In this document: positions 1 through 4,823 of the stretch, one piece after another | Position numbering within the stretch: the first letter of the stretch is position 1 | Layout: each line of letters opens with the position of its first letter | Origin: an uncultured Roseburia sp. | Lineage (GTDB): Bacteria; Bacillota; Clostridia; Lachnospirales; Lachnospiraceae | Assembly: GCA_905206195.1 (NCBI GenBank) | Contig: CAJLGN010000071.1 | Location: 1 to 6,846, forward strand | Direction of reading: 5' to 3' | DNA: 6,846 bases | Notes under the pieces: generated by a model | Told to the model about the DNA's origin: nothing | Seen by the model: the letters and a program-made list of their open reading frames with translations, nothing else | Database searches by the model: none | Program-made: the position numbers and the translations under genes

Positions 1-46
1 CTGTGAGGCAGAACCTTCCTTTGTTTGTCAGTCTGCTCTCATCCTC

Positions 47-1346
47 CTAAACCACACCAAATGCTCCGAGAATTACAATGGCAACCACCGCGATGATTGG
101 GATGACACAAGTGATCATTCCCACATCCGCGTAGGATTTCTTATGATTGAGCTTACAAACTGCGAGCAGAGTGATCACCGCGCCACAGTGCGGGAGCGAA
201 TCCAAACCACCGGATGCGACAGTAGCCACTCTGTGGAATACCTCCGGACTGATTCCCGTGGAGGCCGCAACCTGCAGATAATACTCCCCAAGTGCTTCCA
301 GCGCAATTGTCATACCTCCGGAGGAAGATCCCGTCGCTCCAGCCAGGGTGGTGATCGCAACCGCCTCCGCGCCAAGAGCGCCAAAACCACTTCCCCCACC
401 GATTCCAAGCATAATATCTGTCAACTTCGCAAATCCTGGAACAGCCTTTACGATAGATCCAAAACCAACGGCTGCCGCCGTGTTCATAATTGCCAAAACC
501 GCTCCCTGACCGCCCTCGTTTAAAGATTCTATAAAATACTTCATCTGCTTTCCAATCTGCATCGGATTGCTGATCACGATAAAGATAATTCCTGCCCCCA
601 GTGCAAGAAGCGCCTCCCATTTCAGCACATTCAGTGTGACAACCACGATAACAAGTGAGATAATTCCAAGAATCCAGTTTGCCTTTGGCCTCTCCACCTG
701 ATCGAACGCTTCATCCTCGCCAAATCCCTCTCCTGCTGCTGTGAACTTCTTCTCTCGATATACCAGCCATGCATAACCGCCTCCGAACATAATCACCGAT
801 GAGACAATCCCCAGTATCGGGGCCGCCATGGGATCTGTGCCAAGATACTGTGCTGCAATCAGGTTATTTAACTGTGGGGAGCCCGGCAGCGCCGTCATAG
901 TAAAAGTGAAACATCCGCAGGCAATTGCGCCCGGGAGAAGTCTCTTTGGAACATTTGCCTCCTTGAACATTGCCACCGCCATAGGATACAGCAAACACTG
1001 CCACGAACAGGCTCACACCGCCGTAGGTGAGAACTGCGCAGGTAATGATGACTGCGAGGATGGCACGCTTACTTCCGATCAGCTTTGCAAGCTTTTCCGC
1101 CACAGCGTTCGCCTGCCCCGTCACCTCCATCAACTTTCCGTATACGGCCCCAAAGAGGAACACCGGGAACCATGATTTTGCAAAACCGACCAGCCCCTCC
1201 ATGTAGGTGACCGTGTACGCCTCAAACAGATTCAGTCCTCCGGTTACAGCCACCACAAGCGCGCACAGCGGAGCTACCCAAATAATGTTATAGCCCTTGT
1301 ATGCCAAAAATATCAGCAGAGCCAATCCCAAAAAAATACCAATCAT
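47..1346 (-). pseudogene. GntP-family permease (possible 3-hydroxybutyrate/short-chain acid transporter), frameshifted
   Basis: Inner-membrane secondary transporter of the GntP family, broken by one frameshift. The N-terminal part reads from ATG 1346 for about 120 codons and ends in a family-like GGVSLFVAVFAV stretch. The reading frame then changes near 987-991, and the remainder (YPMAVAMFKEANVPKRLL onward) continues to TAG at 47-49. Joined, the two parts give about 433 residues, the normal GntP length, with many hydrophobic segments and the family-like FTFTMTALPGSPQ and GGLDSLPHCGAVITLL motifs. The latter recalls members annotated as D-beta-hydroxybutyrate permeases rather than true gluconate permeases (recollection, not a search). 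Comparing the junction with the expected FAV-V-YP pattern suggests loss of one TG unit: GCTGTAT where GCTGTGTAT would keep the frame. A sequencing error is possible. The start follows GGAAG with suitable spacing. It lies 24 nt after the CoA-transferase gene and is the last operon gene in view. The downstream fragment could start only at a TTG (994) and would lack the first membrane segments. Confidence -1.
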
Positions 1347-1370
1347 ATCCTTTTACTTCCTTTCCATTTT

Positions 1371-2930
1371 TTAACGATTCTTTAACCCCAGTGCCTCCTC
1401 CGTAAAAAATCTCTCATCCATAATTTTTAAGTCGGAAGCAATCAACGGTCGAAACTCCATTTTGGCGAGAATATCCTTCTCAAGATCAACGCCCGGCGCA
1501 ATCTCGATCAGCTCCATTCCCTCAGGCGCAAGGCGAAATACCGCCCGCTCCGTCACATATAAAATCTCCTGGCCCGTCTCATTTGCATATTCCCCGCTGA
1601 AGCTCACCTGCTCGACCTGCTCCACAAACTTGATAAATGTTCCATCCTCAATGATATTCAGTTTTCCGTCCTTCACTTCGACATTGGATTTTCCGGCTGT
1701 AAAGGTGCCGCAGTAGATCACCTTCTTCGTATTCTGTGATATATTCACAAATCCTCCGCAGCCCACCATCCTGCCGTTAAACTTACTCACATTGATATTC
1801 CCTTTCCGGTCTGCCTGTGCGAGACCAAGAAATGTCTGATCCAGCCCGCCGCCGTCATAATAATCAAAAATACCCGGCTGTCCAATGATTGCTTCCACGT
1901 TCGCTGCAGCGCCCAGATCAAATCCACTTCCAGGAATTCCTCCGATGGCTCCCGCCTCGATTGTCATGGTCAGCTCCCCGCCGATTCCCTCCTCCGATGC
2001 GATCGCCGCCACGCCCTCCGGCATCCCGATTCCAAGATTGATCGTCGTGTTCTTCTCAAGCTCGTAGGCACATCTCTTCGCGATGACCTTGCGCACGCCC
2101 ATCGGCATCCGCTCCATGTGGCTTAGCGGCTTTCTCACCTCACCCGTAAAGGATGGATTGTAATCTGTCCCGAAATTCATCTTGTGATTTTCTTTTTTTG
2201 CGATTACGATATAATCCACCATAATTCCGGGAATGACAACCTCTGTGGGCGGGATAGAGCCCTTCGTTGTGATGTATTCCACCTGCGCAATCACGATACC
2301 GCCCGAGTTTCTTGCCGCCTGCGCAATGTACTGCGTCTCCAGGAGAACACCCTCTTTTTTCACAGAAATATTGCCCGCCTCATCCGCATAGGTTCCGCGG
2401 ATCAATCCAACCTGCAGGGGCCTTGACGGATAAAACAGTTGTTCTTTCCCATTGATCTCGACGACCTGAACCAGCTCCTCCGTCGTGATATCGTTCATCT
2501 TCCCGCCCTCAAGGCGCGGATCCGCGAAGGTCTTTAATCCCACATGTGTGATGACTCCCGGTCTTCCCCCCGCCGCCGCGCGGAACATATGGGTCACAAC
2601 ACCCTGCGGAAGGTTATATGCCTTCACTTTATTTTCAAAAATCATCCGGCTAAAATTTTTCGCAAGTCCCACATGGCCCGCAGTGATTCGCTCCACCATG
2701 CCCTCCCTTGCAAAATGCTCCATACCGCGCCCGCTTCTTCCGCCGTCACCGCAGCCCGACGCGAATATCAGATCGAGATTTGCCGGGTGCGCCTCCTGTA
2801 TGTATCTCTCCTCAATCGCCTCGGCCACTTCCTCCGCAAAGCCGAATCCGAAGGCAAACCCGTTGATGCCTACAGTATCCCCGTCCTTGATGAGGGCCGC
2901 GGCCTCCTTTGCGCTGATTATCTTTGCCAT
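1371..2930 (-). CDS. Acyl-CoA:acetate/3-ketoacid (propionate-type) CoA-transferase
   Basis: Cytoplasmic family I CoA-transferase of 519 residues with both halves fused, like E. coli YdiF and Clostridium propionicum propionate CoA-transferase (about 520-530 residues). It moves CoA from a donor such as acetyl-CoA to a short-chain acid through a glutamyl-CoA thioester. The N-terminal alpha-like half spans roughly residues 1-270, with a glycine-rich VGINGFAFGFGFAEE loop near 20-34. The beta-like half runs from about 280 and carries INLGIGMPEGVA (297-308) and TIEAGAIGG (323-331). Glu325 there matches the catalytic Glu near 324-333 of the named relatives. A second glycine loop, GCGGF, is at 390-394. 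The start ATG follows TAGGAGGGGAG, whose first bases are the stop codon of the upstream hydratase gene (11-nt gap), so translation is probably coupled. Family members accept propionate, lactate, butyrate and hydroxybutyrate; the true substrate cannot be read from the sequence. The neighbouring hydratase and permease point to a hydroxy acid. No defect seen. Confidence -1.
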   Translation of the reverse strand: MAKIISAKEAAALIKDGDTVGINGFAFGFGFAEEVAEAIEERYIQEAHPANLDLIFASGCGDGGRSGRGMEHFAREGMVERITAGHVGLAKNFSRMIFENKVKAYNLPQGVVTHMFRAAAGGRPGVITHVGLKTFADPRLEGGKMNDITTEELVQVVEINGKEQLFYPSRPLQVGLIRGTYADEAGNISVKKEGVLLETQYIAQAARNSGGIVIAQVEYITTKGSIPPTEVVIPGIMVDYIVIAKKENHKMNFGTDYNPSFTGEVRKPLSHMERMPMGVRKVIAKRCAYELEKNTTINLGIGMPEGVAAIASEEGIGGELTMTIEAGAIGGIPGSGFDLGAAANVEAIIGQPGIFDYYDGGGLDQTFLGLAQADRKGNINVSKFNGRMVGCGGFVNISQNTKKVIYCGTFTAGKSNVEVKDGKLNIIEDGTFIKFVEQVEQVSFSGEYANETGQEILYVTERAVFRLAPEGMELIEIAPGVDLEKDILAKMEFRPLIASDLKIMDERFFTEEALGLKNR

Positions 2931-2941
2931 ATTCTCCCCTC

Positions 2942-3343
2942 CTACTGTGGTGGTATTACTGTCGCAACACCCTCAATGACTACATCCCCGTCCTGATTCT
3001 TACAGACAGTGCTGATTTTTGCGATACTAAAACTCTTCTTCGGGATAACCTCGGTGATTTCCAGCTCCACAACCACAGTGTCATCGATTGCCACCGCCTT
3101 TTTGAATGAAAGATCCTGAGCGAGATAGGTCGTTCCAGGGCCTGGAAGATGCATTCCTATGGCCCCCGAAATAATCCCTGCTCCGATCATTCCGTGCGCG
3201 ATTCTCATTCCAAACATCGTCGTCTTTGCATACTCATCATCGAGATGCAGCGGATTGTGATCTCCCGTCACCTCCGCGAATTTATGCACATCCTCATTTG
3301 TCACCTGCTTGCTGAACGTATATTTATCTCCCACTGCAACCAT
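2942..3343 (-). CDS. MaoC/PhaJ-like (R)-specific enoyl-CoA hydratase
   Basis: Single hot-dog-fold MaoC-like enzyme of 133 residues, the usual size of PhaJ-type (R)-specific enoyl-CoA hydratases, which interconvert (R)-3-hydroxyacyl-CoA and trans-2-enoyl-CoA. The hydratase signature FAEVTGDHNPLHLDDEYA is at residues 22-39; Asp28 and His33 correspond to the catalytic Asp/His pair. It is followed by the family-like RIAHGMIGAG and LPGPGTTYLAQDLSF segments. I chose ATG 3343 because AAGGAG lies 8 nt upstream and the protein then begins at the usual hot-dog N-terminus (MVAVGDKYTF). The longer in-frame reading from 3457 would put 38 non-homologous residues across the promoter at 3414-3442. It is the first gene of the operon, 11 nt before the CoA-transferase. 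Direction is inferred: with a CoA-transferase and permease it most simply dehydrates an imported, activated (R)-3-hydroxy acid to crotonyl-CoA or similar. Related MaoC proteins can act on other acyl-CoAs, so substrate confidence is low. Confidence -1.
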   Translation of the reverse strand: MVAVGDKYTFSKQVTNEDVHKFAEVTGDHNPLHLDDEYAKTTMFGMRIAHGMIGAGIISGAIGMHLPGPGTTYLAQDLSFKKAVAIDDTVVVELEITEVIPKKSFSIAKISTVCKNQDGDVVIEGVATVIPPQ

Positions 3344-3413
3344 GTATGAATCTCCTTCCGTAAAAAAACATATTCGTCCATTCTGCCGGCCAAAATGGTT
3401 TGTTCCTACCCTC

Positions 3414-3442
3414 AGTATATCCGTCCCCATTTCTTGTGTAAA
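3414..3442 (-). promoter_or_regulatory. Sigma-A-type promoter of the hydratase/CoA-transferase/permease operon
   Basis: On the minus strand, -35 TTTACA (3437-3442) and -10 TATACT (3414-3419) are separated by exactly 17 nt; each differs from consensus at one position. Transcription would start near 3407, leaving a leader of about 64 nt before the hydratase ATG at 3343. The promoter lies downstream of the LysR terminator hairpin, so the operon can be transcribed independently of the regulator gene. Confidence -1.
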
Positions 3443-3456
3443 ATTCATAAATTTCA

Positions 3457-3469
3457 TTCATGTTATGAA
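3457..3469 (-). promoter_or_regulatory. Candidate LysR-type regulator binding site (T-N11-A dyad)
   Basis: The 13-mer TTCATAACATGAA (minus strand) is a perfect 5-bp inverted repeat, TTCAT-N3-ATGAA, in the classical T-N11-A form of LTTR boxes. Its centre is about 56 nt upstream of the predicted start near 3407, where LTTR recognition sites commonly lie. It is part of a wider dyad, TTCATAA-N12-TTATGAA (3444-3469), whose inner end is one base from the -35 element and could be the activation half-site. The likely ligand-responsive binder is the adjacent LysR protein. This is an inference; the AT-rich context raises the chance of coincidental dyads. Confidence -1.
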
Positions 3470-3545
3470 AAAAAAATATAATAAATGCCGAAGACCTCTA
3501 AAAGTATCGTGCTTTTAATGCACATACTTCCAGATTTCTCCGGCA
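3468..3545 (-). terminator. Long hairpin terminator after the LysR gene
   Basis: On the minus strand, 15 nt after the LysR stop codon, TGCCGGAGA (3537-3545) pairs with TCTTCGGCA (3486-3494) over 9 bp with one G-U. After a symmetric 2x2 internal loop (AA/GG) a second stem continues as TCTGGAAGTAT-GTGC against GCAC-G-ATACTTTTAGA. It has one bulged G, two G-U pairs and a 7-nt ATTAAAA loop. The hairpin is followed by TTTATTATA and then nine T (3468-3476). This is a convincing intrinsic terminator for minus-strand transcription. On the plus strand no T tract follows. At about 60 nt it is longer than most terminators. Confidence -1.
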
Positions 3546-3560
3546 CTCTGTTCTCCCGGT

Positions 3561-4451
3561 TCAGACCAGCTTTGGGCCTTCCTCCCGCACGACCTGAATA
3601 AATTTTTCAATTGCGTTTGATATGTACTTGTCCGATCTCACAAGCAGCGCGATATCCCAATAAAATTCCGGCTCTTTCAACTGCAGGATACAAATATTCT
3701 CCGAATTATATTTCTTCATGATAGGACCTGGAAGAATACAGATTCCGCGATCCACCGCCACCATACCTGCAAGAAAATCCCACTGGGAACTCTTTCCGAT
3801 GATTTTCGGTACAAACCCAGCCTGCCCGCAGAGCTGCAGCGTTCGGTCATACAGCATAAAGGTCTCATCCAACGAGTAGAAATCCTCATGCTCCAGCTCG
3901 AGAAAGGCGACATCCCTGCACCCCGCCAGCCTGTGGTTTTTGTTGACAAGCAGGACATTCTTGGACTGTATCACCGGCATAACCTCAAATCCGGGCGCTG
4001 AAAATGGGAGGATAATAACACCGATATCAACTTCCCCCCGCTCCACTTTCGTCTTGATCGTATTTGCCCCAGCCTCGCTGATATTTACTTTAATATCACT
4101 GTATTTATGTGCAAACACATCCATGATGTGCGTAAAAAAAGCTGTCCCTATGACCGGCGGGACCCCCACCCGTATCTCCCCCCGCTCAATGTGCAGACTG
4201 TCATAAAGACTATTCATCTCATCGTCAATTTTCCTCAGGCATATCTGTGCCTTCTCGTACATATTTTTTCCTTCCGGCGTCAGTCTAAAGCCCTTTGCCG
4301 CGCGGTCAATCAGCTGAACTCCCAGATCTTTCTCAAGCTCCTTAATCGCCTTGCTCAGCGCAGACTGACAGATAAACAATTCCTGCGACGCTTTTGTAAA
4401 GCTTTTTCTTTTGGTCACCTCAACAAAGTAATGAATCTGCTTTGTATTCAT
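3561..4451 (-). CDS. LysR-family transcriptional regulator
   Basis: DNA-binding regulator of 296 residues, the normal LTTR length. The N-terminal winged helix-turn-helix spans residues 1-60: MNTKQIHYFVEV, then SFTKASQELFICQSALSKAI (17-36) as helix-turn-helix, then LGVQLIDR and the wing GFRLTPEG. A linker helix follows at about 61-85. From about 91 (GEIRVGVPP) comes the periplasmic-binding-protein-like effector domain, with the family-like late segment MVAVDRGICILPGP. I prefer ATG 4451 to the in-frame GTG at 4475 because AGGGGG lies 5 nt upstream of the ATG and the HTH then begins at the standard place. The gene is co-oriented with and upstream of the hydratase/CoA-transferase/permease operon, separated by its own terminator and a dyad-bearing promoter, so it probably regulates that operon, with a pathway acid or CoA ester as possible effector. 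It is also divergent from the ABC exporter; regulation of that operon is less likely because no matching TTCAT-N3-ATGAA dyad is seen there. Confidence -1.
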   Translation of the reverse strand: MNTKQIHYFVEVTKRKSFTKASQELFICQSALSKAIKELEKDLGVQLIDRAAKGFRLTPEGKNMYEKAQICLRKIDDEMNSLYDSLHIERGEIRVGVPPVIGTAFFTHIMDVFAHKYSDIKVNISEAGANTIKTKVERGEVDIGVIILPFSAPGFEVMPVIQSKNVLLVNKNHRLAGCRDVAFLELEHEDFYSLDETFMLYDRTLQLCGQAGFVPKIIGKSSQWDFLAGMVAVDRGICILPGPIMKKYNSENICILQLKEPEFYWDIALLVRSDKYISNAIEKFIQVVREEGPKLV

Positions 4452-4489
4452 CCCAACCCCCTTTTCTTGCCCCACCTGTTCTCTCTTAC

Positions 4490-4518
4490 AATCTATCAGA
4501 TTTTTACCGTTTGGGCAA
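4490..4518 (-). promoter_or_regulatory. Weak candidate promoter for the LysR gene
   Basis: On the minus strand TTGCCC (4513-4518) and TAGATT (4490-4495) are spaced 17 nt apart, each matching four of six consensus bases. They sit about 40 nt upstream of the LysR ATG. It is the best pair I see in that direction, but the match is modest and it could be coincidental. Confidence -1.
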
Positions 4519-4667
4519 GGATTCCCCCTCTCGGATTTCCAGAATTTACCTCTCTTTGGATCTGAAATTTTCTATCGCGCAAAACCTCTACACCCTCTTC
4601 CAGGCGGATTGTTCCCGATTTGAATGCGGCTCTCCCTCCTCTTTACAGATTCTGTCACATTCTCTCC

Positions 4668-4696
4668 TTGCACAACCAAAATCATTATATTAGAAT
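4668..4696 (+). promoter_or_regulatory. Candidate promoter of the ABC exporter operon
   Basis: TTGCAC (4668-4673) and TAGAAT (4691-4696) are separated by 17 nt; the -10 matches five of six consensus bases and the -35 only three. Transcription would begin near 4703, about 77 nt before the exporter ATG and at the left edge of the tandem AAGGTAAAATA repeats. The AT-rich surroundings make other -10-like hexamers possible. Confidence -1.
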
Positions 4697-4727
4697 AGAT
4701 AAAATAAGGTAAAATAAAGGTAAAATA
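4697..4727 (+). repeat. 11-bp tandem direct repeat (AAGGTAAAATA) with a third degenerate copy
   Basis: AAGGTAAAATA occurs twice back to back without mismatch (4706-4716 and 4717-4727). It is preceded by AGATAAAATA (4697-4706), which differs from the repeat core AGGTAAAATA by one base. The copies lie 10-11 bp apart, about one helical turn, and cover the predicted transcription start of the exporter operon, a typical place for a repressor operator. Low complexity could also explain them. No regulator gene for them is in the window. Confidence -1.
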
Positions 4728-4734
4728 TGATATC

Positions 4735-4740
4735 AGGAGG
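4735..4740 (+). promoter_or_regulatory. Strong Shine-Dalgarno at unusual distance from the exporter ATG
   Basis: AGGAGG is a full-strength ribosome binding site but ends 39 nt before the exporter ATG at 4780, which itself has only a weak GGGAAA nearby. The same site is 11 nt from GTG 4752, the start of a possible short leader ORF. Alternatively TCCCG (4746-4750) could pair with CGGGA (4768-4772). Folding out that hairpin would bring the site within about 12 nt of the ATG. Confidence -1.
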
Positions 4741-4751
4741 TACTCTCCCGC

Positions 4752-4823
4752 GTGGATCTCACCCATCCGGGAAAACTTTATGCAGGCATTTTCATTTATC
4801 CTTCCGTACATCAAAAAACATAA
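4752..4823 (+). CDS. Possible 23-codon leader peptide overlapping the ABC exporter start
   Basis: GTG at 4752 lies 11 nt after AGGAGG and opens a frame of 23 codons (VDLTHPGKLYAGIFIYPSVH, then QKT) ending at TAA 4821-4823. It overlaps the first 44 nt of the exporter gene in another frame. Its product has no recognisable domain. The reason to list it is position: it takes the only strong ribosome binding site of the transcript, and the similar B. subtilis exporter genes bmrC-bmrD are preceded by a translated leader, bmrB, that controls their expression. The resemblance is of arrangement only; no sequence similarity is claimed. The frame may be chance, and the GTG start and long spacing weaken the case. 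Confidence -1.
   Translation: MDLTHPGKLYAGIFIYPSVHQKT

Larger units (their letters stand above)
4452..4779. other. Divergent intergenic region between LysR gene and ABC exporter operon
   Basis: A 328-nt stretch without a convincing conventional gene. Open frames crossing it lack a good ribosome binding site and recognisable protein features. The left two thirds are pyrimidine-rich on the plus strand. The right end (about 4680-4734) is strongly AT-rich and carries the exporter promoter, a tandem repeat and a strong Shine-Dalgarno. Both flanking genes must start their transcripts here. Confidence -1.

Noticed and set aside
1..46. Possible terminator or next gene after the permease stop
   Set aside because: The stretch has GGAGG just after the stop, but the nearest ATG gives only four codons and no hairpin with a T tract is visible; too short to call anything.
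143..523. Plus-strand open frame opposite the permease gene
   Set aside because: Antisense shadow with Arg/Ser/Thr-rich low-information sequence and no recognisable domain; the opposite strand is clear GntP coding sequence.
153..620. 155-residue minus-strand frame within the permease
   Set aside because: Out-of-frame copy of permease codons (Trp/Gly/Arg-rich); the true frame has family motifs.
3344..3457. 38-residue N-terminal extension of the hydratase from ATG 3457
   Set aside because: It crosses the -35/-10 promoter, has no good ribosome binding site, and extends beyond the normal hot-dog start; ATG 3343 has AAGGAG at correct spacing.
4452..4475. GTG start for the LysR gene at 4475
   Set aside because: Adds eight residues before the standard HTH start; ATG 4451 has the better-placed AGGGGG.
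4572..4814. 80-residue minus-strand frame across the exporter promoter and start
   Set aside because: No ribosome binding site or domain; it runs over the promoter, repeats and the first codons of the exporter gene.
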